Assembly (NCBI GenBank): GCA_000696115.1 | Contig: JJOH01000020.1 | Span: 62,001-126,000, forward strand | DNA: 64,000 nucleotides | Source of the DNA: Streptomyces olindensis | GTDB lineage: Bacteria; Actinomycetota; Actinomycetes; Streptomycetales; Streptomycetaceae | Reading direction: 5' to 3' | In this document: piece after piece, positions 34,885 to 44,075 of the stretch | Layout of the letters: every line of letters begins with the position of its first letter | Position numbering within the stretch: position 1 is the first letter of the stretch | The notes under the pieces: generated by a model | Databases searched by the model: none | What the model was told of the DNA's origin: nothing | What the model saw: the letters and a program-made list of their open reading frames with translations, nothing else | Program-made: the position numbers and the translations under genes

Positions 34885-35465
34885 CGATGCCGTGGGCCTC
34901 GAACTGGCGCAGCCTGCTGGTACAGCTTGCCGGCCCGCTCGGTTGCATCCGCCTGTTCGTCTTCTGCTGCGCCGTCCAATACCTCCTCGGCAGCCGCCTC
35001 GTCCTCGATGTCGACGCCGAAGTCCGTTGCCAGACCCGCCAGACCGGCGTCGTAGCCCTGGCCGACGGCCCGTAGTTTCCACTCTCCACCCCGGCGGTAA
35101 AGCGCACCGAAGATGAACGCGCTCACCTTGCCGGCATGCTCGATCGCGAACCGGAGCAGGTTCTCGCCGGAGCCGTCGGCCAACGTCAGCCGCAGATCGT
35201 CCAGTTCCCCGAAATGGGCTCCGTCGTACCGGCTCGCGGCCACCACGATCCGATCGATGTCGTCCCGGATCGCGGTCAGGTCGAAGCTGATCCGGTCCTT
35301 GTTGCCGCTCACCGTGGGTGTCTTGCCCAGGAGCTGCACGCTCCCGTCCAAGGCAACCGGATTGTTGTAGAAGTAGAAGTCGGCGTCACTGCGCACCTTG
35401 CCGCCTGCGTCCAGCAGCAGAACGGAGACATCCGCGTCGCCCTCACCCGTCGGGCTGCTCCAGTC
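34885..35465 (-). pseudogene. TerD-family protein fragment, 5' and 3' degraded
   Basis: A continuous frame encodes WSSPTGEGDADVSVLLLDAGGKVRSDADFYFYNNP, VSFDLTAIRDDIDRIVVAASRYDG and FIFGALYRRGGEWKLRAVGQGY, clear TerD/tellurium-resistance domain motifs with the acidic calcium site. The first 20-30 codons are missing: similarity stops abruptly near 35465, where a fragment of another gene begins on the opposite strand. The frame past the TerD domain runs on without recognisable sequence. Confidence 0.75.
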
Positions 35466-35469
35466 CAGC

Positions 35470-35668
35470 CCTGCGCGACGGCCTGACCCCCCTGCAAGCG
35501 GCGCGCACCTGCCGCCTCGGCCCCTTCGCCGACCTGCCCGACGCGGAACGCATCGTCCTCAACCTGCACCGCGCCTACGCCGACACCACCGGCCACCCCT
35601 TCGACCTTCCCCAGGCATTCACCGACGCGATCACCTACAACGCCGGCCCCCTCCACACCCAGGTCTGA
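35470..35668 (+). pseudogene. C-terminal fragment of a metallo-beta-lactamase-fold hydrolase
   Basis: The frame DGLTPLQAARTCRLGPFADLPDAERIVLNLHRAYAD...AFTDAITYNAGPLHTQV matches the last 65 residues of actinobacterial MBL-fold metallohydrolases. The metal-binding HxHxDH core is absent. Its left edge coincides with the cut end of the TerD fragment, which marks a recombination junction. Confidence 0.55.
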
Positions 35669-36076
35669 CCGGCATCCGCCTACCTCACGAAGCGGCATTG
35701 CCCCAAACCACCACCTTCAACGACTCGCTGGCCTCCTTCCCGAAGTCAGCCGGCGCTATCGCCTCGGCGGTGTCCACCCCGAGCAGGCCCACGTTGCCGG
35801 GGGAACTCCGGGCCGCCTCACCCGCGAGTTGTTCAGCCGCCGCTGATGCCTAACGCATGCGCACCTGCAATGGCGGGCGTCCGGCCAACGCTCGCTTCCA
35901 GGGCTCGGCCTCGCGTCAACCGCCAGGAGGGCCCTGCACCCCTCCGCGCCGACGGCGTGCCCATTGCGTGCCCTGAAGCCCGGTAAACCACGGTCAACAG
36001 CGGTGCAATCCCACACTCCCGGCCGTTTCACTAGACGACATAATATTCACGCCGATCCGCGTCGGGCGGGGCGTGC
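35669..36076. other. Intergenic region containing an element-end relic
   Basis: 408 bp without a convincing gene. Positions 35957-36013 are about 77% identical to 53226-53282, the sequence just left of the third att copy, with the conserved core CCACGGTCAACAGCGGTGCAATCC. This looks like a decayed right-arm region of another integrated element. Confidence 0.45.
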
Positions 36077-37213
36077 TCAGGCGGGCCGGGTGGAGGCTCG
36101 TAGTTCGATCTCGTATCCGCCCTGTGGGGTGGGTTCGGCGGTGAGGGTGCCGTCGAGCAGTTCGGCGCGTTCTCTCAGGCCGATCAGGCCGTGCTGGGCG
36201 CTGGGCAGGGCGACGGACGGGCGGGTGGGGGCGGTGTTGATGACGGTGACGCCGAAGTGGTGCGCGTCATGCCACAGGCGCACCTCGGCACGGGCGCCCG
36301 GGGCGTGCTTGCGGACGTTCGTGAGGGCTTCTTGGACCGTGCGGTAGACGGTGCGTTGGGCGGTTGTGCTGGTGCCGGGCGGGAGCTCGCCGGTCAGCGT
36401 GGTCTCGATGCCGCTGTTGGCGATCAGCTGCTGGAGGTCGGCGAGGGTGGGCTGCGGGGTGAGTTCGGTGTCCTTGCCGCCGGAGGCGCGCAGCAGGGTG
36501 ACCATGTGGCGGAGTTCGTCGAGGGTGTTCACGCTCAGGGTGCGGATGGTGCGGGCGGCGTCGCGGGCGTCCGGGTCCTTGGCGGCGACCTGCAGGGCTC
36601 CGGCCTGCACGGCGATGAGGCTGACCTGGTGGGAGACGACGTCGTGCATCTCGCGGGCCAGTTGGGCGCGTTCACGGGCGAGGACGGTCTGGGCGTACAG
36701 GGCGCGTTCGTGTTCGCGGGCCACTTCGACCTCGACGAGTTGGCGGGCCAGGTCGTGTCTCGCCTGCACGAGCTGGCCGCACAGGATCGGAACGAAGGCC
36801 ATGGCCAGCGTGTAGACGAACTCGATGAGCGTCCAGGTCCGGTCGCCGGGAAAGGTGTCGCCGGAGAACGTGTCGGACAGGGGCCAGGCGAGGGTGGTCG
36901 CCGCCGCGTTCAGCAGGGCGCATCCGGCCATGAGCGGGCGGTTACGGGTGCGCGTGGCCAGTGTGTACAGGGCGGCGATCGGCGCGACTGCCACGTCCAT
37001 GAACAGGGTCATGGGCAGTGTCAGCAGGAAGACGGGCAGGGGAAGGCGCCTGCGCAGGAACAGTCCGGCGCAGCCGAGGGTGGCGCAGGCCCACATGAAC
37101 GCTGACGCCTCGCCGTAGAGGTTGATCCAGGCGTCGAGGGCGGCGAGCACGACGAGGCCCGCGTCGACGGCCCAGAGGGGCACCCGCCGCCACTGTGCCT
37201 GACCCGTGTTCAT
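36077..37213 (-). CDS. Sensor histidine kinase (NarL/DesK type)
   Basis: The protein has 378 residues. Four to five N-terminal transmembrane helices (about 10-150) precede the HisKA_3 phosphoacceptor region LAREMHDVVSHQVSLIAVQAG (His near residue 190) and a short HATPase_c domain (QEALTNVRKHAPGA; GLIGLRERAELL). It phosphorylates the adjacent response regulator, whose stop overlaps its start as ATGA. Confidence 0.9.
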   Translation of the reverse strand: MNTGQAQWRRVPLWAVDAGLVVLAALDAWINLYGEASAFMWACATLGCAGLFLRRRLPLPVFLLTLPMTLFMDVAVAPIAALYTLATRTRNRPLMAGCALLNAAATTLAWPLSDTFSGDTFPGDRTWTLIEFVYTLAMAFVPILCGQLVQARHDLARQLVEVEVAREHERALYAQTVLARERAQLAREMHDVVSHQVSLIAVQAGALQVAAKDPDARDAARTIRTLSVNTLDELRHMVTLLRASGGKDTELTPQPTLADLQQLIANSGIETTLTGELPPGTSTTAQRTVYRTVQEALTNVRKHAPGARAEVRLWHDAHHFGVTVINTAPTRPSVALPSAQHGLIGLRERAELLDGTLTAEPTPQGGYEIELRASTRPA

Positions 37214-37890
37214 CGTCCGTTGCTCCGTGCCGTGTTGGCGTCGTCGCCGCTGAGCAGTCCGGCCCGCTCCGCCAGGAGCGCCGCCTGGACGCGGCTGGAG
37301 ACCCGGAGCTTGGTCAGGATCGAGCTGACGTGGTCCTTGACGGTGCCCGCGCTCAGGTGGATGCGGGTGCCGATGTCGGCGTTGGACAGTCCTTCCGCGA
37401 TCAAAACGAGGACGTCACGTTCGCGGTCGGTGAGCAGGTTCACGCGCGCCACGTCCGCGTCGTGGGGCGTGTCCCGTCCAGGATGGCCGCGCAGCAGGGC
37501 ACGCGAGGCTTTCGGGGACATCACCACCCCGCCCGCGGCCAGGGTGCGTACGAGGTGGGCGAGTTGTTCGGGCTCGGTGTCCTTGAGCAGGAAGCCCGCG
37601 GCTCCCGAGCGCAGCGCGGTCAGGATGTACTCGTCGGTGTCGAAGGTGGTCAGCATGGCCACCGTCGGCGGCTCGGGCAGCGTCTGGATCTCCCTCAGGA
37701 CGGTCAGGCCGTCCACGTCCGGCATGCGGATGTCGAGGAGCACGACGTCCGGATGCTCACGCCGGATCACGTCGGCGGCCTGCGATCCTTCCGCGGTCGC
37801 CACGACCTGGATGTCGTCGGAGGCATTCAGGATCAGCTGGAACCCGGACCGCACCAGCGCCTCGTCGTCCACCACCACTACCCGGATCAC
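37210..37890 (-). CDS. NarL/LuxR-type response regulator
   Basis: The protein has 226 residues. The receiver domain has the acidic pocket VVVDDEALV, phosphoacceptor Asp in VVLLDIRMPDVDGL and the conserved Lys in FLLKDTEPEQL. The LuxR HTH is LLTDRERDVLVLIAEGLSNADIGTRIHLSAGTVKDHVSSILTKL. It pairs with the overlapping histidine kinase; targets are unknown, though the divergent membrane protein gene at 38218 is a candidate. Confidence 0.92.
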   Translation of the reverse strand: MIRVVVVDDEALVRSGFQLILNASDDIQVVATAEGSQAADVIRREHPDVVLLDIRMPDVDGLTVLREIQTLPEPPTVAMLTTFDTDEYILTALRSGAAGFLLKDTEPEQLAHLVRTLAAGGVVMSPKASRALLRGHPGRDTPHDADVARVNLLTDRERDVLVLIAEGLSNADIGTRIHLSAGTVKDHVSSILTKLRVSSRVQAALLAERAGLLSGDDANTARSNGR

Positions 37891-38217
37891 CGGCGTTCCG
37901 CCTCACACTCGTCTGCTCTGTCCAGCTTCTCGACGACCAGTACACCCCGCGTCGGGGCGTCCACATACTCGTACGGTGATCGCTCGCTGCCGACAGTACG
38001 TCCGGCCGGGCGCGCGACGGTGCGGCCGCTGTGGACTCCCGCCACCCGGCAGGTCGGTTCCAGCCGTTCGGGGGGAGCGCTCCGGCCCGTCGGCGGGCGG
38101 GTGAGCGAGGTCCGGCGGATGGTGTCGGCGGTTCTCGTCCGGTGGGATCGGTCCGTCAGCCCGACCAGAGTCTGTCGGCCGCAGTCGATTTCCGAACCCT
38201 TCGAGGATCACCCAGCC
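37891..38217. other. Divergent promoter region
   Basis: 327 bp between the response regulator and the membrane protein. It contains repeated GGTCGGCGGG-like G-rich stretches but no operator that I could define. Confidence 0.35.
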
Positions 38218-38745
38218 ATGCCCGAGTCGTACCTTCGTCAGCCTGTCCGTGCTCTGCGCCGTTGTGCGGCGCAGCCCCATGTGCTGTTCGGGGGCGTGTA
38301 CGGGGCGGTACTGGCCAGCTCCATGGTGGCCGCCCTGACAGAGCAGGGTGAGACGGCGCCCGCCGACCGGTTCATCAGCGCCCAGTGGCTCCTGATCACG
38401 GCCGCCGCGTCGGCCTTGGCGCACGGTTACGCACATCTGATCGCCCTGCGCGGCGACCGGACCCATCACGGTGTGCGCGCCGCGGTGCGGCTGTTGCTGT
38501 CCGAGTGGCCGTTGGTGGTGGCGACGGTGCCGACGGTGGTCCTGCTGCTCGGCGCGGGCTGGGGGTGGTGGCCCTCGGCGGGCATCGAATACGTGGCCTT
38601 CGCCGTGAACGTGGTGCTGCTGTTCGTCTGGGGCCTGCTCGCGGCCCGCGCTGCCGGTCGCACGTGGAGTTCCGCCTTGATGATCGGCACCGTTGACTCG
38701 TTGCTCGGGCTTACGGTCGTGGTGGCCAACGCCGTCATCAAGTAG
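38218..38745 (+). CDS. Four-helix integral membrane protein
   Basis: The protein is 175 residues from the ATG at 38218 (GAGG 12 bases upstream). Hydrophobic helices occur at about residues 22-44, 52-72, 92-112 and 118-142, with short loops (HGYAHLIALRGDRTHHG). No catalytic motif is seen. It is transcribed divergently from the two-component system, suggesting control by it, and precedes the DUF418-like gene by 140 bases. Confidence 0.65.
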   Translation: MPESYLRQPVRALRRCAAQPHVLFGGVYGAVLASSMVAALTEQGETAPADRFISAQWLLITAAASALAHGYAHLIALRGDRTHHGVRAAVRLLLSEWPLVVATVPTVVLLLGAGWGWWPSAGIEYVAFAVNVVLLFVWGLLAARAAGRTWSSALMIGTVDSLLGLTVVVANAVIK

Positions 38746-38885
38746 GCGGTTGGCCGTCCGGGCCCGCCGGCCGGCCGCCGCGGCGCTGTTCCGCCGGTCG
38801 GCGGGGCGGTACCGGCCGGTCGGCGGGGGCGTTACCGAAGCCTGCCGGATGGTCCGCCTCCTGACGGGCACGCGAGATTCGCCGT

Positions 38886-40133
38886 ATGACACAGACACAG
38901 CCGCCACAGGAGACGACGGCTCCGCAGGAGAACTCGCCTCCGCCGCCCCGAACCTCCCCCGAGTCCGCCGCGCCGGCCTCGCCCGGTCCCTCGATGGGAC
39001 GCCTCGTCGGGGTGGACCTGGCCCGCGCACTGGCGGTGTTCGGCATGTACGTCGTGCACATCGGCCCCCCGCTGTCCGCCACGAGCGGCGTCGGCAGCTG
39101 GATCCGGTACATATCGGACGGTCACTCGTCGGTCCTGTTCGCCACCCTCGCCGGGTTCTCCCTGATGCTGCTCGCCGGCCGCCGCGAGCCCAAGACCGGC
39201 CTGGCCGGCCGGCAGGCGAAGGCCCGCATCGTGATCCGTGCCGTGATCCTGCTGGCACTGGGCACCGTGATGGCGATGGAGTTCGGAGGAGTGATCATCC
39301 TCGGCTTCTACGGGGTCTACTTCCTCCTCGCCCTGCCCCTGGTCCGCCTGAGCGCCAGGGCCCTCGCGATCATCGCGGCCGTGCTCGCCCTCGTCACACC
39401 GCAGCTGGCGTTCCTCCTGAACTCGCTGCTGACGTCGTCGGTCCAGGAGAGCATCAACGCCTACGACCCGCTCCGACGCCTCAGCGAGGTGGGCGTCCTC
39501 GATCTGCTGCTCACCGGCTTCTACCCGGCGCTCACCTGGATGTCGTTCGTGATCGCGGGCATGGCCCTGGGCCGCCTCGACCTGTCCTCCGGCACCGTTC
39601 AGAAGCGCCTGGCCGCCTTCGGTGCCGCCCTCACGGCGGTCGCGTACGGCATGTCCCTGCTGCTGGCCGGCAAGGGCGCGTTGAAGAGCCTCGCGGAAGG
39701 CGGGTCGTCGTCCGGCGGCTCCGGATCAGTGCCCCTCGACAGCGGGTCCCTGCCCGACATGCCGGCGTCGTTGCTCCTCAAAGCCGGGCCGCACAGCGGC
39801 ACCACGTTCGACATCATCGGCAGCGTCGGAGTCGCGATCCTCGTGATCGTGGGCGCGACCGTGCTGATGGACCGTCTGCCGCGACTACGCCGCCTGGCGA
39901 AACCGGTCATCGCCGTGGGCACCATGTCGCTGACCGCCTACGTCGGCCACTTCGTCGTACAGCCCATGCTGCCCGTGCCCGCCGGGACCGGCACCCAGCA
40001 ATCCTGGGTGCCCCTGATCATGTTCGTCCTCGGGGCGATCGTGTTCGCCACCATCTGGTCCCGCTTCTTCCGCCGCGGCCCTCTGGAGTCCCTGCTCAAC
40101 GCCGCCACCAAGCCGGCCAAGTACATCCGGTGA
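38886..40133 (+). CDS. DUF418/HGSNAT-like polytopic membrane protein
   Basis: The protein has 415 residues. After a Pro/Ser-rich tail comes RLVGVDLARALAVFGMYVVHIGP, the opening of the heparan-alpha-glucosaminide N-acetyltransferase catalytic (DUF1624) fold. About ten membrane helices follow, ending in WSRFFRRGPLESLLN, a DUF418 signature. Family members are thought to be membrane acyltransferases or transporters. A paralog (44076-45371) with the same opening and end lies 4 kb away on the other strand. Confidence 0.82.
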   Translation: MTQTQPPQETTAPQENSPPPPRTSPESAAPASPGPSMGRLVGVDLARALAVFGMYVVHIGPPLSATSGVGSWIRYISDGHSSVLFATLAGFSLMLLAGRREPKTGLAGRQAKARIVIRAVILLALGTVMAMEFGGVIILGFYGVYFLLALPLVRLSARALAIIAAVLALVTPQLAFLLNSLLTSSVQESINAYDPLRRLSEVGVLDLLLTGFYPALTWMSFVIAGMALGRLDLSSGTVQKRLAAFGAALTAVAYGMSLLLAGKGALKSLAEGGSSSGGSGSVPLDSGSLPDMPASLLLKAGPHSGTTFDIIGSVGVAILVIVGATVLMDRLPRLRRLAKPVIAVGTMSLTAYVGHFVVQPMLPVPAGTGTQQSWVPLIMFVLGAIVFATIWSRFFRRGPLESLLNAATKPAKYIR

Positions 40134-40138
40134 GGTCC

Positions 40139-40174
40139 GGCCGGGGTGGGACGCCTGCACGTCCCGCCCCGGCC
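40139..40174 (+). terminator. Terminator after the DUF418-like gene
   Basis: GGCCGGGGTGGGACG pairs with CGTCCCGCCCCGGCC (one G-T wobble) around a 6-nt loop, starting five bases after the stop codon. Confidence 0.65.
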
Positions 40175-40794
40175 TGGACGGCCTGCCCGGCCCGCAAGGG
40201 GGATCGCCCTTGCGGGCTTCGGCCGTGGTCCCGGCCGACCGCTGTCAGCTCCGTCTGTCGCCGACCGGCCGTCCATGGGCAGGGTCCGTGCGACTGCGGG
40301 ACATGCGTGGGCATGCGTGGGCATGATGCCCGGCGCGGCCCGGGGCAACGGCTGGTGCGGGTCAGGAGACGGTGGCCGCCGGTGCAGCTGAGACCACGAC
40401 GGCCACCCGGGCAGGTATGGAGACTCTCGGTGTCGCACCGGGCAACGCCGGGGAAACCCATCCGGTCGTGGACACCGCCCTCCTCGACCGCGTCCACGAC
40501 GACGTCGCGGACAGCCGCGACATCGACGTGGTCCGACTCGTCCGAGAGCTCCAAGTTCAAAAAGGCGCCCGTCATCGGGCGCTATGTGGTGGCCGAGCTG
40601 CCGCTCCCCGAGCAGGGGAAGAACCTCCCGCAGCTGCTCTTGGTCCAGCAGTCGCCGTACGCGGACCTCGTCGTGTCCGGTGTCCGGGAGGTGCTCCAGC
40701 GGCACCTCCTCCGCTTTGCGCGCACGCCCCCACTCGGTGCTCGGGTTGATCATGACTCGGCGCACGTACGCGCCGGCCCGCGCCTGGTCACGAA

Positions 40795-40834
40795 TGCAGG
40801 CCGCCCGCCTGCGTGCGCAGGAGGGCGGCCTGCA
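40795..40834 (-). terminator. Terminator after the ABC exporter gene
   Basis: TGCAGGCCGCCC (40795-40806) and GGGCGGCCTGCA (40823-40834) form a perfect 12-bp stem with further inner pairing, 28 bases beyond the exporter stop codon. Confidence 0.65.
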
Positions 40835-40862
40835 AGGAGGTCCTCGGCGTCGCAGGCCCGTC

Positions 40863-42668
40863 TCACCCGCCGGGGCGTCCCGCCGTGGTCAGGAGCTGCG
40901 TCGCCGCGAGCTGCGCGTACAGCTCGTCCTCTGCCACCAGCTCCTCGTGGGTGCCGACCGCGCGGACCTTGCCCGCGTCCATGACGACGATGCGGTCGGC
41001 GTCCGTGACCGTCGACAGGCGGTGGGCCACCACCAGCACGGTGGTCTCGCGTGCGGTCTCGGCGATGACCTCCCGCAGTGCCAGCTCGTTGACGGCGTCG
41101 AGCTGCGAGGTCGCCTCGTCCAGGAGCAGCAGCCGGGGCCTGCGCAGCAGCGCGCGGGCGATGGCGATGCGCTGGCGCTCGCCGCCGGACAGTTTCGTGC
41201 CGCGGTGCCCGACCGGGGTGTCCAGGCCGTGCGGGAGACGCTCGACGAGGGCGTCGAGCCTGGTCCGGATGAGGACCTCGCGTATCTCGTCGTCGGTCGT
41301 GCCGGGCGCGGCGAAGACCAGGTTCTCCCGCAGCGTGCCGGCCAGCACCGGCGCGTCCTGCTCGACGTATCCGATGACGGACCGCAGCTCGGGCAGCGGC
41401 CACTGTGTCACGTCCTTGCCGTCGACCAGGACACGGCCGCCGGTCGCTTCGTAGAACCGCTCGACGAGCGCGAGGACCGTCGACTTGCCCGCGCCCGAGG
41501 GGCCGACGAACGCCGTCATCCCGCCGCCCGGCACCTCGAAGTCCACCCGCTGGTGGATGTCCGGCAACCCGGTCCCGTAGCGGAAGGACACCTCCTCGAA
41601 GCGAACCGACGCCGGACGTGGCCGCACCGTCCTGGTCGCTGCAGGCCGCGCCGACGGGTGCCGGTCCTGCTTCTCTGTCGCCAGGCGGTCCACCTGCGCG
41701 ATCCGGGCGATCGCGGCCGCACCCTCCTGGTAGTGGGTCGCTGCCTCGACCAGCTGGTACACCGGCTCCATCAGGAAGAAGAGGTACAGCAGGAACGCGA
41801 TCAGCGTGGACACGGGCATGTCCCCGGACGCCACCCGCGCCCCGCCGACGGCGAGTACCGCGAGGAACGCGAGCTCGACGGCGAGGTTGTCCGCCGAACC
41901 CAGCACGGCCTCCCACTTCGCGCTGCGCACGCCGTGGCGCCACGCCCTGCGTGCCGCCGCCTCGACGCGAGCGGTCTCCCGCTCCTCGGCGCCGGACGCC
42001 TTCACCGTGCGGAACGCGCCGAAGACCCGCTCCAGGCCCGTGGACATCTCCCCGACAGCCGCCTGTGCACGCTCGGCGGCCTGCCCGATCTTCGGCATCA
42101 CCAGCACGGCACCCACACCGACGACCGCGACCACACCGAGCGTGACGCCCAGCAGGACGGCATCGAGGAACGCCATCACCACGACCGCCGCGACCAGTGT
42201 CACCGCCCCCGTCGCCGCGGAGACCACCGCCTGGGTGCTGACCGCCCGCAACAGCGTGGTGTCGGAGGTCACCCGGGACATCAGGTCGCCCGGCTGCATC
42301 CGGTCCACCTCCGTGAGGCGCAGCCGCAGCAACCGTCCGATGAGGCTGCGGCGGGCGGCGAGCACCACCGACTCCGCCGTCCGTTCCAGCACATAGGCAC
42401 CGAACGCCTCGGCCACCATGCTCAGCAGGACCAGAACGGTCATGGCCAGCAGGATGGTGCCGATCGTGCCACCGGACGAGAGCCGGTCGACCAGCGCCTT
42501 CGTGGCCAGGGGCTGGAGCAGCCCGCCGGCGGCCCCTGCCAGCGCCAACAGCAGACCGAGTACGACGGCCCACCGGTGCGGGCGGACATACCCGTACAGC
42601 GCCTTGAGCGTCTCGCGGGCGCGCAAGGACTCGGCACCCGTCGCCTCCGGGGCGGATGCGGTGTTCAC
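40863..42668 (-). CDS. ABC exporter, fused permease and ATPase
   Basis: The protein is 601 residues from a GTG preceded by AGGAAAGGA. Six membrane helices (residues 25-310) are followed by an ATPase with Walker A VGPSGAGKST, Q-loop YVEQDAPVL, signature KLSGGERQR and Walker B RLLLLDEATSQLD. This is a complete half-transporter that should act as a homodimer and export lipid, peptide or drug substrates. The substrate is unknown. It lies between two DUF418-like paralogs. Confidence 0.92.
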   Translation of the reverse strand: MNTASAPEATGAESLRARETLKALYGYVRPHRWAVVLGLLLALAGAAGGLLQPLATKALVDRLSSGGTIGTILLAMTVLVLLSMVAEAFGAYVLERTAESVVLAARRSLIGRLLRLRLTEVDRMQPGDLMSRVTSDTTLLRAVSTQAVVSAATGAVTLVAAVVVMAFLDAVLLGVTLGVVAVVGVGAVLVMPKIGQAAERAQAAVGEMSTGLERVFGAFRTVKASGAEERETARVEAAARRAWRHGVRSAKWEAVLGSADNLAVELAFLAVLAVGGARVASGDMPVSTLIAFLLYLFFLMEPVYQLVEAATHYQEGAAAIARIAQVDRLATEKQDRHPSARPAATRTVRPRPASVRFEEVSFRYGTGLPDIHQRVDFEVPGGGMTAFVGPSGAGKSTVLALVERFYEATGGRVLVDGKDVTQWPLPELRSVIGYVEQDAPVLAGTLRENLVFAAPGTTDDEIREVLIRTRLDALVERLPHGLDTPVGHRGTKLSGGERQRIAIARALLRRPRLLLLDEATSQLDAVNELALREVIAETARETTVLVVAHRLSTVTDADRIVVMDAGKVRAVGTHEELVAEDELYAQLAATQLLTTAGRPGG

Positions 42669-43064
42669 AGAATTCCTTTCCTACGTGGTCGGCCGCGCAC
42701 CGCCTCGGCGGTTGCCACAGCCCTCGTAGCGAGCGTGTGCACAACGGCATCACGGAGATCAGGGCGTACGACGGCCAGGCGCCTGCCCCGAGAGATCTGC
42801 GGTCGCAGGCTCAGTGGACCAGTGAGACCGCCCGCGTGGCGAAGACGTGCACCCCTGCCTCGTAGAACTCAGGACGGACGACGAACAGGACACCGGCGCC
42901 CGCCACCAGCGTCAGGCCGAGAAATTCCAGCGCTCCTTGTCACGAACGTGCTGTGTCATGTCTCCAGGCTGGACGCCCGGCCGCTCCGCGCACATCCGGC
43001 GACTGTCGGGTCCTCCCCCGCCGAGTGGCTGGAAAGACCGGACTGGAGGAGGAGGAGGAGCACA
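42669..43064. other. Intergenic region upstream of the ABC exporter
   Basis: 396 bp; no gene recognised. The exporter promoter should lie in the first 100 bp. The rest borders a decayed antiporter fragment. Confidence 0.35.
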
Positions 43065-43500
43065 TCAACCCTGCGTGGCGACGACCCGTGAGTCCGGCTC
43101 GTCGGTCCCCGGGGAGCCGGGGCCGCCCCCGGCCGACGGTGGCGGGCCGGTCAGGGACCGGGCGATGACCACCGAACCACCGCCGTGGAGCAGAACGCTG
43201 CCGAGCACCGTCAGGGTCATGGCGTACAGGGCTGTGTCGGCGTACCGCCCGTCCGGCAGCGCGTTGAACGCGAGCAGGCCGAACACGATGGAGGTGGTGC
43301 CGCGTGGTCCGAGCGCGCCGACCATGAGCCGTTCTCGCCAGGTGAACTTCGAGCCGAGGAAGGCGAGCATGATCGGAAGGATGCGCACGACGGTGAGCGC
43401 GGCGACGCAGAGCACGATGGCGGGCCAGTCGATGCCCTCGCCCAGGGCGAGCACCACGGCGTTGCCGAAGAAGAACCACATGCACATGGTCATCATCGAG
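43065..43500 (-). pseudogene. C-terminal fragment of a cation:proton antiporter (CPA1)
   Basis: The frame encodes MTMCMWFFFGNAVVLALGEGIDWPAIVLCVAALTVVRILPIMLAFLGSKFTWRERLMVGALGPRGTTSIVFGLLAF, the last helices of a Na+/H+ exchanger-family antiporter with the conserved GPRGT. The N-terminal two thirds are missing; upstream of about 43500 the DNA instead encodes a glycosyltransferase fragment. Confidence 0.7.
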
Positions 43501-43850
43501 TTGGTACCACGGTGACCGGAGTGAAAGTGAGCGTCAGCGAGGCGATCAGTGCGGCGAACGGCCCGGCCCAGGCCCGTACGATCCGGTGCAGCAGCCATAC
43601 CGTGAGCACGCCCTCGATCACATGGGGCAGCGCGGCCGCCCAGGTGTGCGGCCCGAAGATCCATACGGAGACGGCATCGGGCCAGAAGGCGCCGGAGACC
43701 TTGTCGAGGGTGATCGAACCGCTGGTGTGGAGACCGCCGAAGAAGAAGGCCCGCCAGCTGGTGGCCATCGACCGTATCGCCGCGCTGTAGTAGGGGTGGA
43801 TCGCGATGCCCAACACCGCGGCCGGCGCCGGGCGTTCCCAGCGCGCCGGA
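43493..43850 (-). pseudogene. N-terminal fragment of a GT39/ArnT-like membrane glycosyltransferase
   Basis: The frame HPYYSAAIRSMATSWRAFFFGGLHTSGSITLDKVSGAFWPDAVSVWIFGPHTWAAALPHVIEGVL matches the first extracytoplasmic loop of actinobacterial dolichyl-phosphate-mannose/ArnT-type glycosyltransferases, with the acidic active-site neighbourhood and SITLDK motif. It ends after about 105 codons at the junction with the antiporter fragment. Confidence 0.65.
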
Positions 43851-44009
43851 GCTTCCGGCCGGTCGGCGCGGCGATGCGATTCCTGGCGGATGCCATGCGA
43901 GCCGGTGCTCCGGGCGGTGGGGATGGCGGCCAGGGCGAAGGTCCTTGGAGTCAGAGTCGAGGCGGAACGGCAGGTGAGAGGCGGAGCTGCGCGGAAGCCG
44001 CGGGGCTAC

Positions 44010-44037
44010 GGCCTCCGGCGCCCGCACGCCGGAGGCC
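44010..44037 (-). terminator. Terminator after the second DUF418-like gene
   Basis: GGCCTCCGGCG and CGCCGGAGGCC form a perfect 11-bp stem 39 bases beyond the stop codon. Confidence 0.6.
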
Positions 44038-44075
44038 GACTCACGCTCGGACTTCCCGTGGTGCCAATCAGAGGC

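Larger units (their letters stand above)
40134..40862. other. Gene-poor interval with two terminators
   Basis: 729 bp with no convincing gene. A short frame on the + strand (FKKAPVIGRYVVAELPLPEQGKNLPQLLLVQQSPYADLVV, about 40556-40750) has protein-like composition and may be a gene remnant, but I cannot assign it. Confidence 0.4.

Noticed and set aside
37903..39258. 451-codon minus-strand frame across the 38.2-39.2 kb genes
   Set aside because: Arg/Pro/Gly-rich antisense shadow of the membrane protein and DUF418-like genes.
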